Positions 45,710 to 55,664 of a stretch of 64,000 nt of DNA are shown here, piece by piece. Below the pieces are notes generated by a model. That model ran no database searches, was not told the DNA's origin, and saw only the letters and a program-made list of their open reading frames with translations. The position numbers were made by a program, and so were the translations under genes. Origin of the DNA: Pseudomonas profundi (GTDB taxonomy: Bacteria; Pseudomonadota; Gammaproteobacteria; Pseudomonadales; Pseudomonadaceae); assembly GCF_008638305.1 (NCBI RefSeq), contig NZ_VTPZ01000014.1:42130-106129 (forward strand), written 5' to 3'. Each line of letters opens with the position of its first letter. Positions within the stretch are counted from its first letter, which is position 1.

Positions 45710-46084
45710 ATGCAGATCAATCATCCAGAGACTCTGGCAGAGCTAACCGAAGTGTTCGATGAGTACGAACGCGCGCTGGTGAGCAACGATACCGCCGTAC
45801 TGGACCGCCTGTTCTGGAACAACGAACGGACGGTGCGCTACGGCGCAGGGGAAAATCTCTATGGCTTCCTCGAAATCCAGCGCTTTCGGCAGGGGCGCCC
45901 GGCGGGCAATCTCGAGCGCGACGTAGCGCGCCGCGGGATCACCACCTTCGGACGGGACTTTGCGGTGACCAACATCGAGTTCACCCGGGCGGGGTCGTCC
46001 CGCCTCGGCCGTCAGAGCCAGACCTGGGCACGCCTGCCGGATGGCTGGCGGGTGGTCTCGGCCCACGTCAGCCTGATGTCCTAG
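45710..46084 (+). CDS. AtzH/HpxZ-like protein (DUF3225)
   Basis: A 124-residue NTF2-fold protein. [38 protein letters not shown] and the later [16 protein letters not shown] are the signature blocks of DUF3225. In cyanuric acid degradation AtzH hydrolyses 1,3-dicarboxyurea to allophanate; HpxZ is the counterpart in the hpx oxamate/purine cluster. Together with the AtzD-like, AtzE-like and HpxW-like genes this argues for a ureide or dicarboxyurea-type intermediate. Start 45710 has GGAG before it; the longer frame is excluded. Confidence 0.87.
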   Translation: MQINHPETLAELTEVFDEYERALVSNDTAVLDRLFWNNERTVRYGAGENLYGFLEIQRFRQGRPAGNLERDVARRGITTFGRDFAVTNIEFTRAGSSRLGRQSQTWARLPDGWRVVSAHVSLMS

Positions 46085-46149
46085 AGCCTCCTCCCCGTTC
46101 GCCCGCTCCTCGCGCCAGCAAACCGGTCCATCACAAGGAAAGTACCAGC

Positions 46150-47175
46150 ATGACCAATCGTTCTTTAATACCTGTTCCGCGTTATGCCTGGCGCACGGGC
46201 TACCTTTTGCTGGCCTTCGTTGCACTGGCCTGGGGTCTGAACTTCCCGATCCTGAAACTCGGCCTGGAAAACAGTCCGCCGCTGCTGTTCACCGCCATCC
46301 GCATGCTGCTCGGCACGCTGACGATGTTCATCATCGCCGCCGCCATGGGTAATCTGCGGCTGCCCGACCGTCGGGACTGGCCGGTGCTCTTTTCGGTCGG
46401 GGTGCTGCAGAACATGTCGTTCATCGCGCTGGTTACCCTGGGCCTGCAGTTCCTGCCGGCCGGCCGGGCGGCAATCCTGGCATACACCACGCCGATCTGG
46501 GTGGTGCCGGCCGCGGCATTGTTTCTCGGTGAACGCTTTACCCTGCCGCGCATGCTCGGGGTATCGCTCGGTCTGGTGGGGCTGATCACGGTATTCAACC
46601 CGGGATCACTGAGCTGGAGTCAGCCGGATGTGCTGATCGGCGGCGGCCTCATCATGCTCGGTACCCTGGTATGGACTGCCGGCCTGGTTCACGTGCGGCG
46701 CCATTGCTGGCACGGCGACGTCCTCTCGCTCATCCCCTGGCAACTGCTGATCTCGGTACTGGTGCTGACGCCGATCGCCCTCGCTTTCGAGAGTCCCGCC
46801 GACATCGTCTGGGAGACCTCTTTCCTGTGGCCGCTGATCTTCAGCGGCACGGTGGCCTCCGGCCTGTGTGTCGCCGCGCAGGTGGCGGCAATCCGCTCAC
46901 TGCCCGCGGTAAGCATGTCGCTCAGTTCCGCCGCAGTCCCGGCAGTCGGCCTGTGGTCCTCAGCGCTGTTTCTCGGTGAGCAGCCATCAAACAGCGACGT
47001 GCTGGGCTTCGTGCTGATCGCACTCGGCATTCTGACCGTTGGACTGGCAGATCGGCGTCAGGCCCTGAGCAGTATCAGAGAGGCGAAATCTTTGCGCGCT
47101 GTTGGCAGGTCGAGTGCACCAAAACGGACCAATCGCCCCGTATCTGAGCAGCCAAATGCCCGCTGCGGCCTGTAA
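46150..47175 (+). CDS. EamA/DMT-family permease
   Basis: A 341-residue membrane protein with ten predicted helices in two EamA repeats (LAWGLNFPILKLGLEN; later LSSAAVPAVGLWSSALFLGEQPS). AAGGAA precedes the ATG. It ends the operon and may export a surplus metabolite or import a substrate. The last 45 residues are polar and non-conserved-looking. Confidence 0.85.
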   Translation: MTNRSLIPVPRYAWRTGYLLLAFVALAWGLNFPILKLGLENSPPLLFTAIRMLLGTLTMFIIAAAMGNLRLPDRRDWPVLFSVGVLQNMSFIALVTLGLQFLPAGRAAILAYTTPIWVVPAAALFLGERFTLPRMLGVSLGLVGLITVFNPGSLSWSQPDVLIGGGLIMLGTLVWTAGLVHVRRHCWHGDVLSLIPWQLLISVLVLTPIALAFESPADIVWETSFLWPLIFSGTVASGLCVAAQVAAIRSLPAVSMSLSSAAVPAVGLWSSALFLGEQPSNSDVLGFVLIALGILTVGLADRRQALSSIREAKSLRAVGRSSAPKRTNRPVSEQPNARCGL

Positions 47176-47212
47176 GCCGCTGCGCCTGCGCACTTCGACC
47201 CGCTGGGTAGCA

Positions 47213-47227
47213 TGGCCCGGTACTTGC
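47213..47227 (+). promoter_or_regulatory. Sigma-54 promoter of the 47288 importer operon
   Basis: TGGCCCGGTACTTGC differs from TGGCACG-N4-TTGC at one base and has GG-N10-GC spacing. TGCACCAAAACGGACCA at 47115-47131 resembles a one-sided NtrC site about 80 bases upstream. Confidence 0.7.
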
Positions 47228-47243
47228 TTTGCCATTTACAAGA

Positions 47244-47265
47244 AACCTGCCTAATCGGTCAGGTT
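47244..47265. promoter_or_regulatory. Extended operator dyad AACCTG-N10-CAGGTT
   Basis: Same perfect arms and spacing as at 22679-22700, again just downstream of the sigma-54 element and followed by TTAT. The dyad core is at 47247-47262. Confidence 0.6.
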
Positions 47266-47287
47266 ATTTCTCCCAAGGAGCAAGATC

Positions 47288-48277
47288 GTGTTGAAGAAAA
47301 CGTCGAAAATTCTGACATTAGCTATCGCCCTGGCCGGTAGCGGCGCGGCTCTCGCGGCCGATCAGGTGACATTTCAGCTGGATTGGCTGCCAGGGGGCGA
47401 CAAAGCGCCGGTCTATGTTGGCGTCCAGCAAGGCTTTTTTGCGGATGAGGACCTGGAGGTCAGCATTTCCAGCAGCCGCGGCTCCACCGATGCCTTGACC
47501 AAGATCGCTACCGGGCAGGCAGAAATGGGTAGCGCCGACATCGGCGCGCTCATGGCGGCCCGAGCCCAGGACACCCTGCCTGTCAGTGCGGTTTACATGA
47601 TTTTCAATCAAGCGCCGCACGCCTTCTTTACGCTTGATAGCAGCGATATCAAGACCATCACTGATATCGCCGGGAAGAAAGTCGCCACCTCCCCGTTCAC
47701 GTCTTCCAACGCATTCATGCCACTGGTTCTGCGCGCCAACGATATGCCCGGCGACGCAGTCACCCTGACCAAGTCAGACCCGGGCGCATTGGGCCCGATG
47801 CTCATGACAGGCAACACCGACGCGATCATCGCCTGGGTCACCAATACTGCGCTCTTTCAGGCTCAAGCCGCTAGCGCCGGTAAAAACATCAGGGTTCTGC
47901 CCTGGTCGGACGCGGGTCTGGAGCTGTACAGCTCAGCGGTCGTTGCCAGTGACAAATTCCTCAGTGAGCGCCCGGACGTCGCCAAACGCTTCATGAAGGC
48001 CTATGTGAAGTCGCTGCACTTCACCAACGATAACCCAGAAAAAGCCGCTGCCGATCTCCAGGAGATGGTGCCGGACGTCGACCCTGCCGTGGCCGCCGCC
48101 CAGATTCGCGACACCATGACGCTGGTTTTCAATGAACTCAGCGAAACAGATGGATTGGGGGTGATGACGCCTGAGCGCGTGGCCCAGACATGGACCTACG
48201 TGGCTGAAGCGAACGAGCTGGCCGAGTCATCGCTGGATCCCGAAACAGTCGTCAACCGTACCTTCATTCCCGAGTGA
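47288..48277 (+). CDS. NMT1/SsuA-type ABC transporter substrate-binding protein (third)
   Basis: A 329-residue periplasmic protein starting at GTG with AAGGAG upstream. The signal peptide is LTLAIALAGSGAALA, then ADQVTFQLDWLPGGDKAPVY. The NMT1 fold is supported by the VQQGFFADEDLEV and ATGQAEMGSADIG stretches. FQLDW-type binding proteins often serve pyrimidine or thiamine-precursor import. Its operon includes a CDA-family deaminase, suggesting an aminated base as ligand. Confidence 0.9.
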   Translation: MLKKTSKILTLAIALAGSGAALAADQVTFQLDWLPGGDKAPVYVGVQQGFFADEDLEVSISSSRGSTDALTKIATGQAEMGSADIGALMAARAQDTLPVSAVYMIFNQAPHAFFTLDSSDIKTITDIAGKKVATSPFTSSNAFMPLVLRANDMPGDAVTLTKSDPGALGPMLMTGNTDAIIAWVTNTALFQAQAASAGKNIRVLPWSDAGLELYSSAVVASDKFLSERPDVAKRFMKAYVKSLHFTNDNPEKAAADLQEMVPDVDPAVAAAQIRDTMTLVFNELSETDGLGVMTPERVAQTWTYVAEANELAESSLDPETVVNRTFIPE

Positions 48278-48284
48278 GATTGAT

Positions 48285-49070
48285 ATGAAGCAACACTCCG
48301 AGCGCGCCTTCGTTCGGATGGATGGTGTCGGGCATCGTTATGATCCGGCACCAGACGCTCCGATGGCAGTTCAAAATATAGACATCGAGATCAACCGCCA
48401 TGAATTCGTAGCGGTGGTCGGCCCCTCTGGATGCGGCAAGTCGACGCTATTGCGCATGGTCTCTGGACTGCTGGTTCCCAGCGAGGGGAAGGTCAGCGTC
48501 TTCGGCAAACAGGTTAGCGGCCCGCGGGACGACGTCGGGATTGTTTTCCAGAAGCCCACTCTCCTGCCCTGGCTGTCAGTGCGCAAAAACGTACTCTTCC
48601 CGCTCAAACACAAGTTTGGCCGTTACGGCCGAGAGGATGAGAAGCGCGCACAGGAACTGTTGGAAATGGCGGGGCTGCAAGCCTTCTCCGAGAAGATGCC
48701 GGACGAACTTTCCGGCGGTATGCAGCAGCGGGTCGGGATCGTTCGGGCCTTATTGTTGAACCCGGACATTCTGTTGATGGATGAGCCGTTCTCCGCACTG
48801 GACGCCATGACGCGTGAGCAGATCGGTTTCGACCTGCTCAAGATCTGGGACGAGAACCCCAAGACGGTTCTGTTCATCACCCATTCCATATCCGAAGCGG
48901 TGTTGCTCGCCGATCGCGTACTGGTGATGAGCAAGCGCCCCGGCTCGGTACTGGATCTGATCGACGTTGATCTACCGCGCCCACGGTCTCCGGAAACCAT
49001 CAAGCAGCCGCGCTTCAGCGAGCTGACAGATCGCATAAGGAAGCATATCTATGAGCCAGAAGCTGCCTGA
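48285..49070 (+). CDS. ABC transporter ATP-binding protein (SsuB/TauB family)
   Basis: A 261-residue nucleotide-binding protein: Walker A GPSGCGKST, Q-loop VFQKPTLLPW, signature LSGGMQQRVGIVRAL, Walker B ILLMDEPFSALD, H-loop ITHSISEAV. It starts seven bases after the binding-protein gene and its end overlaps the permease gene by 20 bases. Confidence 0.92.
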   Translation: MKQHSERAFVRMDGVGHRYDPAPDAPMAVQNIDIEINRHEFVAVVGPSGCGKSTLLRMVSGLLVPSEGKVSVFGKQVSGPRDDVGIVFQKPTLLPWLSVRKNVLFPLKHKFGRYGREDEKRAQELLEMAGLQAFSEKMPDELSGGMQQRVGIVRALLLNPDILLMDEPFSALDAMTREQIGFDLLKIWDENPKTVLFITHSISEAVLLADRVLVMSKRPGSVLDLIDVDLPRPRSPETIKQPRFSELTDRIRKHIYEPEAA

Positions 49071-49842
49071 CGGCTCGCTGCGCAATGCGCTGCTCACCTG
49101 CGCCCCCTGGATTTTCTTCATCGCCCTGCTGCTGGCCTGGGAAGCGCTTTGCCGCATCGCTGAACTGCCGACGTACGTTTTACCCGCGCCTTCGGTCATC
49201 GTCGATGCGTTCTTTGAAGTCGAAATGAGCCGATGGCTTGACCATCTGTGGGCAACGCTTCGGGTAGCGTTGATGGGGTTCGGACTGTCCATCGTGATCA
49301 GTATCCCATTGGCGATCTTCATGATGCGTTCCGAGCTGCTTTCACGCACGCTCTACCCCGTGCTGGTTGTCATTCAGTCCACCCCGGTGGTGGCCATCGC
49401 GCCGTTGATCATCGTAATGATGGGCTCCGGCGACTCCTCGAGGGTACTGATCACCTGTCTGCTGACGTTCTTCCCGCTGGTTGTTTCAACCGCAACGGGC
49501 ATCAACGAAACGCCCGCCGAACTGATTGAACTCAGTCGATCGCTGGACGCCCCCACCCGCCGTGAAACCTGGCAAATCCGGATTCCCTACGCGATTCCGC
49601 ATATCTTCAGTGGGCTGAAAGTCGCTATCACTCTGGCAATCATTGGCGCGGTGGTGGCCGAGTTTGTCGCCGCTGAAAAAGGGCTGGGCTACTTCATCCA
49701 GTTTTCGACGTCGTTCTTCAAGATTCCCCAGGCGTTTGCCGGGCTGTTCTTCCTCGCGGCTGTAAGCCTCTTGCTCTTCAAATGCGTGCAATGGACCCAG
49801 CAGATTTTCTTCGCCTGGAGCCTGCCCAGGAAAAAGTCATGA
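49051..49842 (+). CDS. ABC transporter permease (SsuC/TauC family)
   Basis: A 263-residue six-helix permease; TYVLPAPSVIVDAFF at the N-terminus and LSRSLDAPTRRETWQIRIPYAIP as the EAA-loop region. It completes the third NMT1-type importer. A GC hairpin follows its stop codon. Confidence 0.92.
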   Translation: MSQKLPDGSLRNALLTCAPWIFFIALLLAWEALCRIAELPTYVLPAPSVIVDAFFEVEMSRWLDHLWATLRVALMGFGLSIVISIPLAIFMMRSELLSRTLYPVLVVIQSTPVVAIAPLIIVMMGSGDSSRVLITCLLTFFPLVVSTATGINETPAELIELSRSLDAPTRRETWQIRIPYAIPHIFSGLKVAITLAIIGAVVAEFVAAEKGLGYFIQFSTSFFKIPQAFAGLFFLAAVSLLLFKCVQWTQQIFFAWSLPRKKS

Positions 49843-49846
49843 ATGC

Positions 49847-49867
49847 TGGCCGGTCTTTTTCCGGCCA
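49847..49867. other. Hairpin between permease and deaminase genes
   Basis: TGGCCGG / CCGGCCA with a T-rich TCTTTTT loop. The T run is in the loop and not after the stem, so it is more likely an attenuating or processing structure than a full terminator. Confidence 0.4.
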
Positions 49868-49905
49868 CCGCCAAACCCTTTTAAATCAATAAAGGAAACC
49901 CCTAC

Positions 49906-50385
49906 GTGAGTCATACCGAGCAAGACATTGCGCTGCTGCGCAAAACCTTCAAGCTGGCCGAGAACGCAGCAGCACAGGGCGTGCACCCCTTCGCAGCGAT
50001 CCTGACGGATGCCCAGGGCAAGGTGCTGATGGAGCAGCTGAATGCCTACCTTCCCGACAAGGACATGACCGGCCATGCTGAGCGCGTGCTCATGACCCGA
50101 GCCAGCAAGGCATACCCGCCTGAGATCCTCGCGCAATGCACGCTGTTCACCTCCGCTGAACCCTGCGCCATGTGCGCCGGAGCGGCCTACTGGACCGGCA
50201 TAGGACGGGTCGTTTACGGCGCCAGCGAAAAGCGGTTGAAGGAACTCACCGGCAACCATCCCGAAAACCCGACACTGGATCTGCCCTGCCGTGACGTGTT
50301 CGCCGCCGGGCAAAGAGACGTCACCGTCATCGGCCCGCTTCTGGAAGAAGAAGCGGCTCAAGTGCATAAGGCATTTTGGGCCTAG
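49906..50385 (+). CDS. CDA-fold nucleobase/nucleoside deaminase
   Basis: A 159-residue zinc deaminase with H57-A-E59 (GHAER) and PCAMC (C87, C90), starting at GTG with AAAGGAA nine bases upstream. The pattern matches the small guanine deaminase / tRNA adenosine deaminase-like branch rather than cytidine deaminase. It follows a nucleobase-type importer in the same operon, so it probably deaminates the imported base; guanine, cytosine or isocytosine-type substrates are all possible. It is unrelated in fold to the amidohydrolase GuaD at 4661. Confidence 0.87.
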   Translation: MSHTEQDIALLRKTFKLAENAAAQGVHPFAAILTDAQGKVLMEQLNAYLPDKDMTGHAERVLMTRASKAYPPEILAQCTLFTSAEPCAMCAGAAYWTGIGRVVYGASEKRLKELTGNHPENPTLDLPCRDVFAAGQRDVTVIGPLLEEEAAQVHKAFWA

Positions 50386-50444
50386 CGAGTCGGGCAAATC
50401 TCCATAGACGACCCTTACATCGCAACTTGCAAGAGCAGATTCCA

Positions 50445-52376
50445 ATGCAATTCTGGAAACGAAGCATTCAGCGTCAGCTGATACTGAGCATGGGCGCTGC
50501 CCTGCTCGCCAGTACGTTTATCGTCATCGCGATGTACTCTTCCGTAGTAAACCACATGGTTGACCGGTATCTGATCGGCGAGGCATTACATTCGAAAGTC
50601 ACCGCTGTGAGGAGTGAGCTGGATCGGGCACTGACCGTACCGGTCACAGCCACCGCAAGCATCGCGGGAAACAGCCTCATTCAGGACTGGCTCGGCTATG
50701 GAGAGAACCCTCAGCGGATGATGGCGTTTGTCCGCTATTTAGCGACCGTAAAGACACAGCAAAACGCGCTCACCACGTCCATTGCTGTGCTGGAAAGCGG
50801 CAACTATTATTCGGAGGATGGCCTTACCCGCACCCTTGACCGTGCAAATGAAGGTGACGCCTGGTTCTACAGCCTGGTGGACGGATCCGTAGAACGCAGC
50901 GCTGATATCGACATAGATGAAGCAACGAAGCAGCCGACGCTTTTCATCAACCAACGCATTGTGCTGGAGGGGAAAACGTTAGGCGTAGCGGGACTCGGAT
51001 ATAGCCTGCAAAGCATGTCGGAACTGATCGGTGACTTCCGCTTCGGCGAGCACGGCATGGTATATCTGGTTGGCGAGGACGGTCAGGTCAAGGTTCACCC
51101 GAATGCAGCCCTGAATAACAGCCAGCCGCTCCGGGACCTGATTGGCCCGGGCGCTGCTGACGCGCTAAATGCCGGTGGGACAGACGTGGTCCGTTTCGAG
51201 CGGAACGGAGAGACAGTCCTAGCTTTAGCCCAGCGACTCGATAGCCTGGGCCTTACTCTCGTTAGCGAAGTGCCTGAAAACGAGATATATGCTGAAGCGC
51301 ACCAGTTGCTGTGGAAAACTAGCCTGGTTGGGCTGGGGGTCGCTCTGGCATTTCTTGTACTGATAGTTTTGCTGGCTCGCGGCATGGTGCGCCCGATTCG
51401 GGAAGTCACGTCGGCACTTGTCGAAATAGGCGGAGGCGCTGGCGATCTGTCCCGCCGTCTCGATGACCGAAGAGCTGACGAACTGGGCGATTTGGCGCGA
51501 GGCTTTAACGGCTTTACCGCTACTCTCCGAACCTTGATTGCAGATGTGAAAGCAACCAGCCTGCGACTCGGAACTGCCGTAGGGCAGGTTTCCAGCGTTG
51601 TCGAGGACACAGCAAAGCGAGCAGATAAGCAGCACGAAATGACCGATATGGTAGCCACCTCCGTTCATGAGATGGGGCTTACCGTCCAAGATATTGCTCT
51701 TAATGCCAGCAACGCCGCACAGTCCTCGCAGACAGCACGCAACCAGGCAATCGAAGCTAAAGCAGTGGTAGGCCGTTCGGTCTCGCAGATCGAAACAATG
51801 TCTGCCGATATCGGAGACGCCGCAAACACCGTCACACGGTTGGCCGCGCAGGTGGCGTCGATCGACAAAGTGCTTTCCGTGATTCGTGGTGTCTCCGAAC
51901 AAACCAATCTACTAGCCCTTAACGCCGCGATTGAGGCGGCCAGAGCTGGAGAAATGGGACGAGGGTTCGCCGTGGTCGCCGATGAGGTGCGAACGCTGGC
52001 GAGCCGCACTCAGGCGTCTACGGAGGAGATACACCTGATTATCAGGGAACTGCAGGACGGCGCCGTGGAGGCGGTCAGGTCAATGCATGCCGTTCAGGAA
52101 GCAACCGTGAAGGGCGTCGCCGCAAGCCAACAGACAGGTGAATCGCTCAGCCTCATCGCGGACGGTATCGACTCGATAAGCGATATGAACGTACAGGTGG
52201 CTACGGCAACTGAAGAGCAGTCAGCTGTCACTGACGATGTCACCAAACATGTCCAGGGTATCGCCGACCTCGCTCGCGCCACGCTTACCGAAGTCCAGGC
52301 GTGCCGGGACGATTGCCAGACCCTCGGGAAGCTAGCACAGGATCTCGGGGATCAGATGGGGCGGTTCAAGTTATGA
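50445..52376 (+). CDS. Methyl-accepting chemotaxis protein with dCache-like sensor
   Basis: A 643-residue chemoreceptor: one transmembrane helix near the N-terminus ([20 protein letters not shown]), a periplasmic double-Cache-like domain to about residue 280, a second helix ([20 protein letters not shown]), HAMP, and a signalling domain with the hairpin-tip [20 protein letters not shown] and [15 protein letters not shown]. Start 50445 is chosen over an upstream ATG inside the previous gene. Its position next to nucleobase import genes makes it a candidate purine or pyrimidine chemoreceptor, like McpH of Pseudomonas putida (inference). Confidence 0.9.
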   Translation: MQFWKRSIQRQLILSMGAALLASTFIVIAMYSSVVNHMVDRYLIGEALHSKVTAVRSELDRALTVPVTATASIAGNSLIQDWLGYGENPQRMMAFVRYLATVKTQQNALTTSIAVLESGNYYSEDGLTRTLDRANEGDAWFYSLVDGSVERSADIDIDEATKQPTLFINQRIVLEGKTLGVAGLGYSLQSMSELIGDFRFGEHGMVYLVGEDGQVKVHPNAALNNSQPLRDLIGPGAADALNAGGTDVVRFERNGETVLALAQRLDSLGLTLVSEVPENEIYAEAHQLLWKTSLVGLGVALAFLVLIVLLARGMVRPIREVTSALVEIGGGAGDLSRRLDDRRADELGDLARGFNGFTATLRTLIADVKATSLRLGTAVGQVSSVVEDTAKRADKQHEMTDMVATSVHEMGLTVQDIALNASNAAQSSQTARNQAIEAKAVVGRSVSQIETMSADIGDAANTVTRLAAQVASIDKVLSVIRGVSEQTNLLALNAAIEAARAGEMGRGFAVVADEVRTLASRTQASTEEIHLIIRELQDGAVEAVRSMHAVQEATVKGVAASQQTGESLSLIADGIDSISDMNVQVATATEEQSAVTDDVTKHVQGIADLARATLTEVQACRDDCQTLGKLAQDLGDQMGRFKL

Positions 52377-52645
52377 TTTAAGGGTGTTGCCTGTCGAGCA
52401 GGGAAGCAACGCTCGCTGAACTCGACATTCCGGCTACGCATTGCAACTGCACGCAGCAGATGCACGCCAAACGCAACTGGAAGCGGACCTAGCCCTCAAT
52501 CTCTTGCTCGAAGCCGAAGGTATCCTCGCTCCGGCGGCTATCTCGAGCAACTCGAGGTCAGGTGGGGTCTGTTCAGGTAACGCTATACTTGGGGCATTGC
52601 ACACGCCTTCGGCTGTTTCGTCATTTCTGCCTGATCAGGACGCCT

Positions 52646-54421
52646 ATGCCTATCCCCAGACCTCGTCAGTATCTGCTAGCCCTGTTGTTTATCAGTATCG
52701 CCTGGATGACCGGCGGACCGGTTGCCGCCCAGGGCCCCGCCCCGGAGGCGACTGACGAAGCAACCGAGGAGCAGCCAGCGGTGCCCGAAGACCCGCTGGG
52801 GCGAACCACTCCCCGTGGGGCCTTCGGCGGTTACATCCATGCAATGGCCGAGGAAAGCTACGACGAGGCAGCGGAGTATCTGGATCTGTCCGGGCTGCCG
52901 CGGCGAATTGCCCGACAGGGCGGCGCTGAGATTGCCCGCCGTTTGCGCATAGCGCTGGATCAGGGCGGCGATGTTCAGCCGTCGGTGGCACTAAGCGACC
53001 AGCCGGAGGGCAAGCTGAATGATGGGCTGGCTCCGCATATGGAACGGATCGGCTCGGTTTCGCTTGAGGACGAAGTCGTACCGCTGTACCTGGAACGCAC
53101 CCAGGAGACTGACGAGCCGCTCTGGCAAATCTCCTCCGAGACGCTGAAATACCTGCCCGAAAGCCTCGACGAGAACCTGAGCACCACTGTCGACCAGCTG
53201 TTGCCGAGCGTGTTGATTCAGCGCAAATGGCAAGGTGTGCCGATCGGCCACTGGTTGGCCATGGTGCTGCTGGCGGTCTTGACGTATGTGATTGCCCGAC
53301 TGTTTGTCGCGGCGGTAATCGGTGCGGCGCGGCAGATTCTGAAACGACGCTTTCCCAACTACCCGGCAGGCCTGGTCCAGGCCTTCGCCCAGCCTATTCG
53401 GATATACCTTGCCGTAATGCTGTTCGTCACGGCGGCCCAGAACGCAGGGATTTCGATCATCGTCCGGCAATACTTCAGTCAGGTGACTGTACTGGTCGCC
53501 TGGTTCGCCATCCTGCTGCTGGCGTGGCGACTGATTGATGTGATCGCCGACGGTTTGTTTTCACGGATGACGCGCAGGGCCAACTTCGGCGCTTTGTCCG
53601 CGATCATGTTCTTCCGGCGCAGTCTCAAGGTATTGCTGCTGGCGTTGGGCACGATCAGTGTGCTGGATATCTTCGGCTTCGATGTAACCACAGGCCTGGC
53701 GGCGCTAGGTATTGGCGGTATTGCCATCGCGCTTGGTGCCCAGAAGACAGTCGAAAACCTGGTCGGCGGCGTAAGCCTGATCCTTGATCAGCCGGTCAGG
53801 GTGGGCGACTTCTGCAAAGTGGGCGATACCGTCGGCACGATTGAGCAGATCGGCATGCGCTCGACCCGTATTCGCACCCTGGATCGCACCATGGTGGTGA
53901 TTCCCAACGGCGATCTGTCGGGGCAAGTCATCGAAAACTACGCACACCGCGACCGTTTCTGGTTTCACCCTACGCTGGGCCTGCGATATGAGACGACCCC
54001 GGATCAGATCCGCTATCTCCTGGTCGAGATTCGTTCGTTGCTGTACGCACATCCGCAGGTCGACCCCGATCCGGCGCGGATACGTTTCACCGGGTTCGGC
54101 GCAACCTCGGTCAATCTGGAAGTGTTCTCCTACGTGCTGGCAAAGGACTACGACGATTTCCTGGAGATTCAGGAAGACCTGTATCTGCGTATAGCCGATA
54201 TCGTCCAGGAGAGCGGAACCGGCTTCGCCTTTCCGTCACAAACCGTTTATCTGGCCGGCGATACGGGGCTTTCCGAAAGCAAAGCCCGCACTGCCGAAGC
54301 GAAGGTCAACGAATGGCGGGAGAACGGCGAACTGCCTCTGCCGCAATTCGAGCGCGAGCGCATCGATGAACTCAAGGGCAGCATTCCCTACCCGCCGCCG
54401 GGCTCCAGCACGCGTCGATGA
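52646..54421 (+). CDS. MscS-family mechanosensitive channel, large periplasmic/membrane type
   Basis: A 591-residue protein. A signal peptide (LLALLFISIAWMTGGPVAAQ) leads to a periplasmic domain of about 170 residues, then several membrane helices, and the MscS core with the pore-lining helix GLAALGIGGIAIALGAQKTV and the beta-domain VRVGDFCKVGDTVGTIEQIG, RTLDRTMVVIPNGDL. Start 52646 has AGGA six bases upstream; the longer frame is spurious. It is not linked to the nucleobase genes. The 269 bases before it hold no gene that I can support. Confidence 0.9.
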   Translation: MPIPRPRQYLLALLFISIAWMTGGPVAAQGPAPEATDEATEEQPAVPEDPLGRTTPRGAFGGYIHAMAEESYDEAAEYLDLSGLPRRIARQGGAEIARRLRIALDQGGDVQPSVALSDQPEGKLNDGLAPHMERIGSVSLEDEVVPLYLERTQETDEPLWQISSETLKYLPESLDENLSTTVDQLLPSVLIQRKWQGVPIGHWLAMVLLAVLTYVIARLFVAAVIGAARQILKRRFPNYPAGLVQAFAQPIRIYLAVMLFVTAAQNAGISIIVRQYFSQVTVLVAWFAILLLAWRLIDVIADGLFSRMTRRANFGALSAIMFFRRSLKVLLLALGTISVLDIFGFDVTTGLAALGIGGIAIALGAQKTVENLVGGVSLILDQPVRVGDFCKVGDTVGTIEQIGMRSTRIRTLDRTMVVIPNGDLSGQVIENYAHRDRFWFHPTLGLRYETTPDQIRYLLVEIRSLLYAHPQVDPDPARIRFTGFGATSVNLEVFSYVLAKDYDDFLEIQEDLYLRIADIVQESGTGFAFPSQTVYLAGDTGLSESKARTAEAKVNEWRENGELPLPQFERERIDELKGSIPYPPPGSSTRR

Positions 54422-54435
54422 CGTGGCAGGCTCGC

Positions 54436-55473
54436 TCACCGGCACCGCACGCCCCAGAGCTCTTCCCACCGCGTGGTGAAGCTCGGGCTTTTCATTTCGC
54501 GTCGCATCCCCCACTCCGGCGCGCGCGGCACGCTCGCAGGCCGCAATGTGCCCCTGCCCCAGCGTTGGTTGATCTGATCGAGCACGTTCATCACGCGTTC
54601 GGCTGCCTCGGGCTGGATTTCGGCGAACAGGTCGTCGGTGAATTCACCACGCTGACGCAAGTCGAGCAATAAGATCTCAGCCTTGCTGTAGGCATAGCCT
54701 GCGCGAAAAATCTGACCGAGCCCGGCCACGGCATAAGCCGTGATCAGGCGAGTGTCGTCCGATGGATAGGGCAATTCGCATACGACGCCCTTGGCGTATT
54801 TGGCTTCGTCGGGATTGAACATGCCGGTGCGAATGCTCACCCGCACGCGTTTGCACAGCGAGCCCTGCGAGCGGAGCTTTTCGCAGGCGCGGGCGACGTA
54901 GGTGGCCACCGACTCCCGGATGGGTTCGATGGTAGTCAGGCGTGTACCGAACATGCGGCTGCAGCAGATTTCCTGCCGCGGTGGTGCGGCCTCCTCCAGT
55001 TCCAGACAGGCCGTCCCGCGTAGTTCCCGTGCTGTTTTCTCCACCACCACGCTGTACTGTTTGCGCAGCGTCCAGGCATCCGCCTGAGCCAGGTCCCAGG
55101 CGGTGGTGATGTTGCTTCCGGCAAGGTGCGCGGTCATACGGCGACCGATGCCCCAGACCTCCTCTACCGGCATGGCTTTGAGCACTTTATCCCGGCGGCC
55201 CGGGTCACAGATATCGACTACGCCGCCGGTCTGGCGCTGCCATTTCTTGGCGGCGGCGTTGGCCAGCTTGGCCAGAGTCTTGGTGGGGGCGATGCCGACG
55301 CCGGTGGGTATGCCCGTCAGTTTCAACACCTGAGCGCGCAACTCTCGGCCCAGCTGTAGCGGGTCCGCGATTCCGGAGAGATCGGCAAAGGCTTCGTCGA
55401 TACTGTATACCTCAAGCGCCGGCACCATGCTTTCCAACACAGTCATCACCCGCTCGCTCATGTCGCCATTTAT
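54436..55473 (-). pseudogene. umuC: umuC fragment lacking the N-terminal palm/catalytic part
   Basis: The remaining 341 residues match DNA polymerase V subunit UmuC from MSERVMTVLE (normally about residue 80) to the C-terminus: VYSIDEAFADLSG, GIPTGVGIAPTKTLAKLAN, VWGIGRRMTAHL, and RVRVSIRTGMFNP. The catalytic SIDEAF carboxylates remain, but the first 80 or so residues with DCNAFYASCE and the incoming-nucleotide site are absent. Upstream of GDM the sequence changes at about 55470 to unrelated DNA that leads into the copper island, so the gene was cut by a rearrangement. Any product would be inactive. Confidence 0.82.
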
Positions 55474-55664
55474 GTGGAATGGAAAAGCTAGCGGAATGAA
55501 GAAACTGGCTCGACAATTTGCATCGCATACAGCTTCGGTCCCGGATAGCGATCGCTGTGGATAAGGTCGAGCTTCCTACCCTTGCTGGAGGGCCCAGTGC
55601 GCTTCGCTGCCTTTCGCATTCTAGTAAGACTGGCAGCTTATCTTTCAAAGACACAACCAGGTGA

